Source: an uncultured Bacteroidales bacterium
Lineage (GTDB): Bacteria; Bacteroidota; Bacteroidia; Bacteroidales; UBA932
DNA: 43,100 nucleotides
Assembly: GCA_946546175.1 (NCBI GenBank)
Contig: CAMNNY010000117.1
Coordinates: 1 to 43,100, forward strand
Direction of reading: 5' to 3'
Numbering within the stretch: position 1 is the first letter of the stretch; each line of letters opens with the position of its first letter. A model generated the notes under the pieces. That model had not been told where the DNA came from. It saw nothing but the letters and a program-made list of their open reading frames with translations, and searched no databases. Below are positions 28,478-37,345 of this stretch, in pieces. A program made the position numbers and the translations under genes.

Positions 28478-28612
28478 CCTAATATAATAATGGAGGACGG
28501 GGGAAAAAATAACGGATTATTCGTACAGCCCCTCCCCAACATTTCAACGCAATTTACTCATTTTTTTCCTCTTTCCGTTAAAAATTCCACAAAGCTTTCT
28601 TTAAAATAGTAG

Positions 28613-28620
28613 TATCTTTG
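28613..28620 (+). promoter_or_regulatory. Candidate -7 element (TATCTTTG) for the 28642 operon
   Basis: AGTATCTTTGAGAG matches TAnnTTTG and shares GTATCTTTGA with the other plus-strand promoters. Confidence 0.6.
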
Positions 28621-28622
28621 AG

Positions 28623-28637
28623 AGTCTAATATAGACT
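28623..28637 (+). repeat. Perfect palindrome AGTCTA-ATA-TAGACT at the predicted transcription start
   Basis: Read directly, between the -7 element (ends 28620) and the ATG at 28642. Confidence 0.75.
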
Positions 28638-28641
28638 AACA

Positions 28642-30900
28642 ATGACCAGACACATGACATCAATAACACTACTTCTCGCAGGGTTATCCCTGCTGTGTTC
28701 CTGTAATAAGGAGCGTATGCAGACCGTAAGTCTCAGCCCTGATGCCCAGTCTATCGAAGCACTGGTGGGATTTTGCGGCAAAGCCCTGGTATTCAGAGAC
28801 GATGTCTGCGTGTCGGTCTGCGAGATTGAAGATGTCAGCGTATGTCCCAATCTCAGTGTAAAGCCAGGAGATAAGGTCAAGTTGCTCGCATACAAAAATC
28901 CTGATTCCTTCATCTTTTCCCCCTCTGCCGCGGGTTCTCCGTCCGGATCCTACAATCTTCAGACAGTAGATTCACGTACCTTCAACGACGGCCTCTGGGT
29001 GGCCGACCTCGACATAGAAGGCTCAGTAAAGAAAGTCATACCTCATTTCAGGCCAGTCAGTTCCGTAGTGAGTCTGAATATAATCAACGCGCCCTCCGGT
29101 TTTGACAATGCCAGACTGAGTATAGACAACTGCACCAACACATACTACGCTTTCTCAGACTCTCTTGTCAGCGAAATAGTAGCTTCTCCCTGCGTCATGA
29201 TGGCCCGCCCGGACAGTAAGACGGCAAGCGTCCTGCCTCCGCCCGGAGCCGACGAGCCATGGACTCCAGCCCTCAACCTTACCCTGGACAAGAAAACCTT
29301 CTTCCCTTCGTTGGAACTGAGTCAGGGCATCATCCCCGGAGTAGACGTATCCATCACTGTCGATCTGTCCGCTTATCCTGAAGACGGCAGCTACAGCGTA
29401 GGCGCCGTTCTTACAGAACATCAGTCAGGCAAGGTTATCGAGTCGGTAAGGAAGCGCTTCCAGACCGTCTATTCCAAGGATTGCCTTTACAGTAAGGACT
29501 ATGCAGTATATTACTACAAAGACGGCGTGTGGCAGGAAACGGATGCGTTCGAAACCCTTTGTTCGGATGCCGGAAAACACCGCTCGATCTGGAATGACTG
29601 GGACAACACTAAAGAGCTCAGAGATACTACCTCGTACTGCATAATCGAACACGATTTCAATACGCCTCTCAGGATAAGGGTCCGCAAACTGCGCGGTTCG
29701 TTCAGTTCCTGCGAAGTCCGTCCAACCACCTACGGTATTACCCCTACGGTTTCGGGAAGCGGCGCTGTAGAGTTCGAGCTGCCTTACGATCAGCGTAAAG
29801 TAAGTGTAGAATTTGACGGAGACCGCTTCCACAACCTCTTAATCTACGCAAACAAGCCCTACGAATCAAAACCCTCCGCGGACGATCCCGGTGTCCACTA
29901 TTTCGGCCCCGGCTTCCACAACCCCGGAACTATCAATCTTTCGGAGGGGGAGACTCTCTTCATCGATTATGGTGCAGTCGTCTACGGTAACGTCGTTGCT
30001 TCCGGCTCTGATATTACTATAATGGGCAACGGCATTCTCTCCGGTCAGAAAATGAAGCATTGGGGAGACGACCAGTACAGCTGGGGAGATTTCCTGGTCA
30101 ACATAGGCAAAGAATCTTCCAGAGCCGTCAATCTTACCCTCAAGGATGTCACCCTTATCGACGGTCCCGGTTGGAATGTAATAGTTCGCAACATCGACCA
30201 CGTCCGTATAGACGGCGTCAATACGATAAGCTGGGAGCTCAACGGAGACGGACTGGATATCTGCAGCTGCAAGGATGTAGAGATCTCGAACTGCTTCCTT
30301 CGCAACTACGACGACAACATCACCCTCAAGATCCGTTTCATCGTAAATCCCATGACGGACGTCTCTGATGTAGACATCCATCACTGCCTTATCTGGAACG
30401 ACTATGCCAGGGGAATAGTCGTAGGTCCCGAGGCCGGAACTACTACCTCCGGTTACCTCCACGACATCCGTATCCACGACTGCATCTTCCTTGAACACGG
30501 CAACGGCGCTGCGGGCGACCTGCGAGCCGCGCTGGCATTAGGCCAGGGAAGCAAGGGCAACACAGACCTCTGGTCCGGAACCGACCCGCCGGCAAAAATC
30601 AGCGGAGTCAGCGCCTCAGACCTTATCTTCGACAATATCAGTTCAGCCGGCCGCGCAGTAGCGATCTGGCAATACAAGAGTTCCGGCGCCCCGGTAGAGA
30701 TGTCAGACATTACATTCGAGAACTTTACTATTCTCGACGGCAATTCAAGCATCTATCCCACGCTCTACATTAAAACCAACGGAGCCAGCATCAAGGGTCT
30801 AAAGATAAAGGGGCTCAAGGTAGACGGAACTCCTGTAACAGCCGTGGGCGGGGAATTCTCGATCGATACTCCTTCAAACGTTGAATACACAATCGAATAG
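28642..30900 (+). CDS. Lipoprotein with right-handed parallel beta-helix; GH28/GH49-like putative polysaccharide hydrolase
   Basis: Lipobox LSLLCSCNKE; GAVVYGNVVASGSDITIMGNGILSGQKM...DVTLIDGPGWNVIVRNIDHVRIDGVNTISWELNGDGLDICSCKDVEISNCFLRNYDDNITLK...ARGIVVGPEAG parallels GH28 NTDGID / GDDCIA / GHGxSIG. Confidence 0.78.
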   Translation: MTRHMTSITLLLAGLSLLCSCNKERMQTVSLSPDAQSIEALVGFCGKALVFRDDVCVSVCEIEDVSVCPNLSVKPGDKVKLLAYKNPDSFIFSPSAAGSPSGSYNLQTVDSRTFNDGLWVADLDIEGSVKKVIPHFRPVSSVVSLNIINAPSGFDNARLSIDNCTNTYYAFSDSLVSEIVASPCVMMARPDSKTASVLPPPGADEPWTPALNLTLDKKTFFPSLELSQGIIPGVDVSITVDLSAYPEDGSYSVGAVLTEHQSGKVIESVRKRFQTVYSKDCLYSKDYAVYYYKDGVWQETDAFETLCSDAGKHRSIWNDWDNTKELRDTTSYCIIEHDFNTPLRIRVRKLRGSFSSCEVRPTTYGITPTVSGSGAVEFELPYDQRKVSVEFDGDRFHNLLIYANKPYESKPSADDPGVHYFGPGFHNPGTINLSEGETLFIDYGAVVYGNVVASGSDITIMGNGILSGQKMKHWGDDQYSWGDFLVNIGKESSRAVNLTLKDVTLIDGPGWNVIVRNIDHVRIDGVNTISWELNGDGLDICSCKDVEISNCFLRNYDDNITLKIRFIVNPMTDVSDVDIHHCLIWNDYARGIVVGPEAGTTTSGYLHDIRIHDCIFLEHGNGAAGDLRAALALGQGSKGNTDLWSGTDPPAKISGVSASDLIFDNISSAGRAVAIWQYKSSGAPVEMSDITFENFTILDGNSSIYPTLYIKTNGASIKGLKIKGLKVDGTPVTAVGGEFSIDTPSNVEYTIE

Positions 30901-30902
30901 AT

Positions 30903-33194
30903 ATGAAAGGTAAATTACCGTTACTTTTACTCATAATAGCAGCCGGAATCGCATTCACTTCCTGTGAGGACAACTCCGGGATAAAGAACTTCAACTATCC
31001 CGATTCAGAAACGTGGTCGCTCGTCCTTACCCCCTCAAAGCTGACTCTTAAGGAAGGGAGTTCATCTGAGCTTACCTACCGCATTACCCCCTGGAACTCG
31101 GCGTCCAATGCTCAGGTAGAGTGGACTTCGACAAACAGCGAGGTTGCCACAGTAGACGAAAATGGACGCGTATATGCCCATACCCCGGGAGAGGCAGACA
31201 TCAAGCTGTCTTACAAAGACGCTTCGGCCGTCTGCCATCTTACCGTCGTGTCCTCGCGCATAGCCGCTACCGGAATCTCCTTCGAGCAGGACTGGTTCTC
31301 CGCCACAATCGGACAGACCGTAACCGCCAAAGCCGCACTCGAGCCCTCCAACTCGACCGACAAAATAAGCTGGGAATCTACCGATGAGTCAGTTGCTGAG
31401 GTCGATTCAGACGGCGAGATCACCATCAAGGGAGAAGGCTATGCGGATATAATCGCCAGTGCTGGAGACTGCAGCGGCACTATCCGTGTCCTGGGCCACG
31501 GCAAGCTTTGGCTCGAACAGGTTGACCCTCTCTATAAGCCCGTTTCGTTCGAGTATTTCCCCTTCGAAAAAGACACCATCAAGGTCGCTAGGGGAGAGAC
31601 CGCCTGCATCCAGATGATAGGATATGCCGCCGCCAATCAGGGCGCCAGCGTCTCGTGTTACGTCAGCAAGTTCGCCCCGAAGGGAACTTCAGATGACATT
31701 AAGGTACTTGAGCCCTCACTCTACTGGGTAAGGGAAATTACCTGCTCGGAACACTGGGACGGATGGGCTGGAGGAAAGCCTTCCGACGCCTATCCCTCAA
31801 ACAAAAAGCAGTTCCCGGATCCGCTGATGCCGGTAGACGAATACAAAGTCTCCATGATGGACGGATCCAAACAACCCCTATACATCGAATTCGACATCCC
31901 GCGCGACTTCGCACCCGGTATCTATGAGGGAGTTGCCAACCTTCAGGGCAACGACCACGGCACCCTCCCGTTCGTTGTAGAGGTCTACGACGTCACTCTC
32001 CCCGAGAAGCAGACCCTCGATGTAGACCAGTGGATCAACATGAACCTCTCTGCCATGAATAACGGAGAGAGTACTGAGATGTATCAGGTCTACAACTGGT
32101 TCGAAAATATTATCGTTCCCTTTGTCAGCCGCTACGGCCAGAATACCTTCAATCTTCAGTATGCCCGCGTATCGGGCCGCAAACTGAAAAAGAACGCCAA
32201 CGGCGAGTTTGAAATGATTGCCAATTTCAACGATTGGGGAAAGGAAATCGAAATGTACTACCGCGCCTGTCCGGATCTCCATTATGTCCAGGGCAACAAC
32301 CTGGTTGCCAGCGTAGCTGAAAAAGACAACGGCATACTCGTCATCCTGGGGATTGAGCTCAATCCGGACGGTTCCATCAAGGCAACCGACAATGGAGACG
32401 GGACCTACGATTTCGAATACACCTACGTAGACCAGGCAGATCAATATTCGGCAGAAGCAGACGCATATTTCAGTCTCTATTCCGCAGCTCTATGTAAGTA
32501 CCTCAAGTCCCACTTCCTGCCGGACGGACGTTCCTACAACGATGTCTATCTCCAGACTATCTGCGACGAACCCAACGACAAAGTCGCTCCGGCATACGAC
32601 CGCCTTGCCAGCTATATCAAACACGGCGCTCCGGACCTCAAGACGATGGATCCTCTTGGGACCCACAACATCAATCCCAACCTTCTGGATTTCCCTTGCC
32701 CCTGTATCGATGTAATGAAGGGCGAGAGAGGCTACGAATACTCAGACAACCAGATTCCCTGGCTCTACCACGCGATGGGCCCCCAGGGAGAAGGTCTCAA
32801 CAGGTTCATCCGCATCCCGCTCTACAAGACAAGGCTTATCCACTGGCTCAACTACAGATATCATACGGTAGGCTTCCTCCACTGGGGTCTCAACTATTGG
32901 GAAGGCGCCCCCGACGGAGATCCATGGAAGAACGCCAGCGGCTCGTACCTCGGCGGCGACATGTGGATTATCTGGCCCGGTTATCAGAAGGTATATCCCT
33001 CTATCCGCCTCGTTGCGATGCGTGACGGTATCAGGGACTACGAACTGCTCCGTATGTACGAGGATAAGTTCGGAAGGGCGGCGGCAGACGCAATATGCAA
33101 TGAAATAGTTACCGACTGCTGGACCTACAACCGCGACCCGAAAGCAATCAGAAAGCAGCGTAAGATCATACTCGAAGGACTCGCCGGAAAATGA
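30903..33194 (+). CDS. Surface lipoprotein with Big2-type Ig-like domains and DUF4091/GH123-like catalytic domain
   Basis: Lipobox FTSCEDNSG; Big2 repeats (VEWTSTNSEVATVDENGRVYAHTPGEADI, ISWESTDESVAEVDSDGEITIKGEGYADI); DVYLQTICDEPND; YPSIRLVAMRDGIRDYELLRMYEDK. Confidence 0.88.
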   Translation: MKGKLPLLLLIIAAGIAFTSCEDNSGIKNFNYPDSETWSLVLTPSKLTLKEGSSSELTYRITPWNSASNAQVEWTSTNSEVATVDENGRVYAHTPGEADIKLSYKDASAVCHLTVVSSRIAATGISFEQDWFSATIGQTVTAKAALEPSNSTDKISWESTDESVAEVDSDGEITIKGEGYADIIASAGDCSGTIRVLGHGKLWLEQVDPLYKPVSFEYFPFEKDTIKVARGETACIQMIGYAAANQGASVSCYVSKFAPKGTSDDIKVLEPSLYWVREITCSEHWDGWAGGKPSDAYPSNKKQFPDPLMPVDEYKVSMMDGSKQPLYIEFDIPRDFAPGIYEGVANLQGNDHGTLPFVVEVYDVTLPEKQTLDVDQWINMNLSAMNNGESTEMYQVYNWFENIIVPFVSRYGQNTFNLQYARVSGRKLKKNANGEFEMIANFNDWGKEIEMYYRACPDLHYVQGNNLVASVAEKDNGILVILGIELNPDGSIKATDNGDGTYDFEYTYVDQADQYSAEADAYFSLYSAALCKYLKSHFLPDGRSYNDVYLQTICDEPNDKVAPAYDRLASYIKHGAPDLKTMDPLGTHNINPNLLDFPCPCIDVMKGERGYEYSDNQIPWLYHAMGPQGEGLNRFIRIPLYKTRLIHWLNYRYHTVGFLHWGLNYWEGAPDGDPWKNASGSYLGGDMWIIWPGYQKVYPSIRLVAMRDGIRDYELLRMYEDKFGRAAADAICNEIVTDCWTYNRDPKAIRKQRKIILEGLAGK

Positions 33195-34894
33195 AAAGAA
33201 TAGCGCTTATTCTGGGACTGGCAATACTTGCCGGCTGCGGGAAGGCTCCTGCTCCCGCGGTCATTCCTACGCCTATGCAGGAGCGCTACGGCTGCGGTAC
33301 CCTCAGCGGCAATCCCGAGCCGAGCATCGAAATAGACCACAAGTATCTCAGTAAGTACGGGCCGGAAGGCTATAATCTTGAGGTAGACCGCAGGGGAGTA
33401 AGGATAAAGGCCGCCGGGCAGGCGGGCGCTTTCTACGCGCTCCAGACTCTCTGCCAGATTTCCGACAGCACCGGAATCCGCTATGCTAAGATTACAGACA
33501 AACCCCGTTTTCCCTACCGCGGAATGCACCTCGATGTTTCCCGTCATTTCTTCCCTAAAGAAGAGGTGATGAAGATACTGGACGAGATGGCCCGCTACAA
33601 ATTCAACTATTTCCACTTCCACTTCGCCGACAACGGCGGCTGGAGGATAAAGCTGGACTCCTGTCCGGAGCTTACCCGGTACGGCGCGTTCCGAAAAATT
33701 GAGGACTGGGATACCTTCTGGCTTCATTCTCCGATGGAATTCTGCGAAGAAGGAACCCCGGAAGCCTATGGCGGCTACTATACAAAGGACGAGGTCCGGC
33801 AGATCATCGAATATGCCGCTGAAAGACATATAGAGGTAATACCCGAAGTCGAATTCCCGGCCCACTCAAACGCAGTGTTCGCCGCATACCCCGATCTTAC
33901 CTGCGGCCCCGAAGGGTACAGGGGAGGAGAGTTTTGCGTAGCCAATGAAGGAACTTTCGAATTCGCGGAAAAAGTCCTGCTGGAGATCATGGATCTGTTC
34001 CCATCTAAGATAGTCCATATCGGCGGAGACGAAGCCAGGATGGAGGGCTGGGAAAACTGCCCTAAGTGTCAGAAACTGATGAAGGAAAAGGGCTTCTCAA
34101 AGACCGGAGGTCTCCAGACCTACCTTATCAGCCGCATCCAGAAAATAATTCTGGAAAACGGACACCGCATGGCCGGATGGGACCAGATTCTCGAAAATGA
34201 AGACCTCGACAGCAGCAGCATAGTATATGCCTACAGGAGCGACAGCCTCGCTTACAAGGCGGCATTAAGGGGAGTGAATGCTGTCATTACTCCCGGAGAT
34301 GTACTGTATCTAGACTGGTTCCAGGCCCATCCCCATTATGAGAGGAAGGCCCAATACGGATACAGTCCCCTTCATAAGATATTCCGTTACGAACCTCAGG
34401 CGCTGCCCAATATCCTGGGAGTCCAGGGTTGTATGTGGACTGAATATGTCCCTACCGAAGGACATCTCGAATATATGCTCTTCCCGAGGATGCTGGCCGT
34501 CTCGGAAAAAGGCTGGTCAGAGCCCGGGACTACTACCTGGGAGCAGTTCAAAAACAAAGTTGCCACTCATATTCCAGAGCTTAAAGCCAGAGGACTGAAT
34601 GTCTACGACCAGCACGACATGCCCGAGATCGAAACCGACGGGAAAAGAGTCAGCATGGACCACGAAAACCCTTACGCAGAGATTCGCTATACGCTCGACG
34701 GCTTGGAGCCTGACGCCGGATCCCAGCTTTACACTGAGCCGTTCCCGCTGAGTTCTGATACCCTTAACATCAAGGCCGCAGCCTTCAGCGGAAAGAATAA
34801 GTCTTTCACGAGAAACATCACCCTCGTACGAGGCAAGAAATACACTGAATCCTATCCTGAGATAGATCTCCACGTATCCTGGATGGGATTGTAA
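33191..34894 (+). CDS. Glycoside hydrolase family 20 (beta-N-acetylhexosaminidase-type) lipoprotein
   Basis: RFPYRGMHLDVSRHFFPKEEVMKILDEMARYKFNYFHFHFADNGGWRIKL, VEFPAHSNAVFAAYPDL, VHIGGDEARMEGWENCPKCQKLMKEKG. Lipobox LAGCGK. Confidence 0.95.
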   Translation: MKRIALILGLAILAGCGKAPAPAVIPTPMQERYGCGTLSGNPEPSIEIDHKYLSKYGPEGYNLEVDRRGVRIKAAGQAGAFYALQTLCQISDSTGIRYAKITDKPRFPYRGMHLDVSRHFFPKEEVMKILDEMARYKFNYFHFHFADNGGWRIKLDSCPELTRYGAFRKIEDWDTFWLHSPMEFCEEGTPEAYGGYYTKDEVRQIIEYAAERHIEVIPEVEFPAHSNAVFAAYPDLTCGPEGYRGGEFCVANEGTFEFAEKVLLEIMDLFPSKIVHIGGDEARMEGWENCPKCQKLMKEKGFSKTGGLQTYLISRIQKIILENGHRMAGWDQILENEDLDSSSIVYAYRSDSLAYKAALRGVNAVITPGDVLYLDWFQAHPHYERKAQYGYSPLHKIFRYEPQALPNILGVQGCMWTEYVPTEGHLEYMLFPRMLAVSEKGWSEPGTTTWEQFKNKVATHIPELKARGLNVYDQHDMPEIETDGKRVSMDHENPYAEIRYTLDGLEPDAGSQLYTEPFPLSSDTLNIKAAAFSGKNKSFTRNITLVRGKKYTESYPEIDLHVSWMGL

Positions 34895-34906
34895 ACCACA
34901 TAATTT

Positions 34907-37345
34907 ATGAAGAGAATAGCCGCCGCATTGATTGCAACCATTTGCGTCACCGGCCTGTTTGCCCAGGATGGCATCATCAAAGACGAGCATATCCTGAAGG
35001 CAAAACAGACCGTTTCCAAGATGAGCATCGATGAAAAACTGTCCTACGTATCCGGATGGCCGGAGTTCTATCTCAGGCCGCTGGACCGATTCGAAATTCC
35101 CGCGCTTAAAACCACCGACGGCCCTCAGGGCGTAAGAGACGGGAGCAAGAGCACTCTTTACCCGTCCGGGATCTGCCTTGCCGCTACCTGGAACCGCGAC
35201 CTCCTCTACAGGGTGGGCGTCCAGCTCGGGCAGGATACTAAAGCCCACGACGCCCAGTTCCTGCTCGGTCCAGGCGTCAACATCGCCCGTTCGCCCCTAT
35301 GCGGCCGCAACTTCGAATACTTCGGCGAGGACCCTTACCTGGCCTCTGAAACTGCCGTTCAATACATACGCGGCGTCCAGTCTGAGGGAGTGAGCGCAGT
35401 AGTCAAACACTATGCGCTGAACAACTCCGAGTACGACCGCAACAACATGGGATCCGATGCCGACGAGCGGACTATGTTCGAAATCTACTTCCAGACTTTT
35501 ATGAAGGCTGTGAAGAAAGCTGATGTAGGCGCCGTCATGACCAGCTACAATCCTATCAACGGCGTCCATGCCTCGGAGAACTGGTGGACCAATGTGGAGG
35601 TTCTCCGTAACCGCTGGGGCTTCCGCGGAATAGTCATGTCCGACTGGGGCTCCACCTATTCGGCATATGCCCCCGTAAACGGCGGCCTCGACCTCGAGAT
35701 GGGAGTAACGGAGATGCTCGATCCCGCTATCCTTAAAAAAGCCATCGAAAACGGAGTAATCGAGGAATCGAAGATAGACCTTATGTGTCAGCATATACTC
35801 CAGACCGTCTATGCTTTCGGTCTGGACAAACCCGTAGCGGATAAGCCGGAAAGAGACAACCCCGCCTCGCGCGCCGTTGCCCTCGACGCCGCGAGGGAGG
35901 GCATTGTGCTGCTCAAGAACGAGCGCAACCTCCTTCCCCTTAAGGGAAAGGTGTTGCTGCTCGGTCCGAGTGCCCACAATGTCCCCAGGGGCGGCGGCTC
36001 AGGCTATGTAGACCCTTACCACGAATGCAGCGTGGCCGACGGGATGAAGGAGATTTTCGGGAAGAAGATGATCGCTCTCAGCGATAACGACTGGCGAAAG
36101 GACATCACCGCCGAAATAGGTCCATGGAAGGCCGAATACTTTTCCAACATCGACTATGACGGCGCTCCCGCCCTTGCGCGCGAAGACCCGGCAATCGACT
36201 TCTTCTGGGACGGGGGAGCCCCGGAGGGAATGCCGGAAGACAATTTCTCCGTCAAATGGACTACCGTCTTCACCCCGTCCGAGGATATGTCCGTGCTCTT
36301 CAGCATCAGCGGCGACGACGGCTATGGGATCAGTGTCGATGGTAAGGAAGTCATTTCCGACTGGACCAGACATTCGATAACCGTCAGGGAAGCGATGGTA
36401 GACCTGAAGGCAGGCCGCCCGTACAAGTTCGACGTGGGCTATTATGAGGCCGCAGGAAGCGCCGAAGTCCATCTTAAGGTATTCAAGACCGACGCAGTGA
36501 AGCTTCGCAAGAAGCTATCGGCTGCCGATGCCGTGGTCCTCTGTATTGGCTTCGACGCCGACACCGAACGCGAAGGGGCCGACCGCAGTTTCGAGCTGCC
36601 CCAGACAAACAAGCTGGCGATGGATATGGCCTTCCGCTTCAGCAAGAACGTTGTTGCCGTAGTCAATGCCGGCGCAGGAGTGGAGATGGAATCATGGATA
36701 GACAAAGCCGCAGCGGTGTTGATGGCATGGTACCCCGGTCAGGAAGGCGGAAAGGCGGTCGCCGAGATTCTGGCGGGAAAGGTGAACCCGAGCGGCAAAC
36801 TTCCCGTCACCTTCGACCGCCGCTGGGAAGACAACCCTTGTTACGATACTTATAACACCGACTACCGTTCGACTTACTGGAAGAGAGAGAAGAACGTTCC
36901 CCGCATCCAGTACAGCGAGGGAGTGTTCATGGGCTATCGCGGCTACGACAAAGCCGGGAAGGAGCCTCTGTTCCCCTTCGGCTATGGACTTTCTTATACG
37001 AGCTTCAGCTACTCTGATCTTGAGGTAAAACCCGTAGAGAAAGGCTTCGAAGTCTCGTTCACCCTGCGCAATACCGGAAAGAAAGCCGGCGCCGAGGTGG
37101 CTCAGGTCTATGTAGGCGACCTGCAGGCCTCGGTCCCGCGTCCCTTAAAAGAGCTCAAAGGCTACGAAAAAGTATACCTTAAGAAAGGGGAGAGCAAGCG
37201 CGTCACGATTATTCTTGAAGAGGATGCCTTCTCGCTCTTCGATACTTCAATCGCAGACTTCAGGGTAGAACCCGGACAATTTGAAATCAGCGTAGGCGGC
37301 AGTTCCGGCAATTTGCCCCTCAAGACCCTTATAGACATCAAGTAA
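34907..37345 (+). CDS. Glycoside hydrolase family 3 with inserted PA14 domain (beta-glucosidase/xylosidase type)
   Basis: LLGPGVNIARSPLCGRNFEYFGEDPYLAS, VVKHYALNNSE, GFRGIVMSDWGS; PA14-like insert WKAEYFSNIDYDGAPALAREDPAIDFFWDGG...FSISGDDGYGISVDGKEV; C-terminal fibronectin-III-like domain. Confidence 0.95.
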   Translation: MKRIAAALIATICVTGLFAQDGIIKDEHILKAKQTVSKMSIDEKLSYVSGWPEFYLRPLDRFEIPALKTTDGPQGVRDGSKSTLYPSGICLAATWNRDLLYRVGVQLGQDTKAHDAQFLLGPGVNIARSPLCGRNFEYFGEDPYLASETAVQYIRGVQSEGVSAVVKHYALNNSEYDRNNMGSDADERTMFEIYFQTFMKAVKKADVGAVMTSYNPINGVHASENWWTNVEVLRNRWGFRGIVMSDWGSTYSAYAPVNGGLDLEMGVTEMLDPAILKKAIENGVIEESKIDLMCQHILQTVYAFGLDKPVADKPERDNPASRAVALDAAREGIVLLKNERNLLPLKGKVLLLGPSAHNVPRGGGSGYVDPYHECSVADGMKEIFGKKMIALSDNDWRKDITAEIGPWKAEYFSNIDYDGAPALAREDPAIDFFWDGGAPEGMPEDNFSVKWTTVFTPSEDMSVLFSISGDDGYGISVDGKEVISDWTRHSITVREAMVDLKAGRPYKFDVGYYEAAGSAEVHLKVFKTDAVKLRKKLSAADAVVLCIGFDADTEREGADRSFELPQTNKLAMDMAFRFSKNVVAVVNAGAGVEMESWIDKAAAVLMAWYPGQEGGKAVAEILAGKVNPSGKLPVTFDRRWEDNPCYDTYNTDYRSTYWKREKNVPRIQYSEGVFMGYRGYDKAGKEPLFPFGYGLSYTSFSYSDLEVKPVEKGFEVSFTLRNTGKKAGAEVAQVYVGDLQASVPRPLKELKGYEKVYLKKGESKRVTIILEEDAFSLFDTSIADFRVEPGQFEISVGGSSGNLPLKTLIDIK

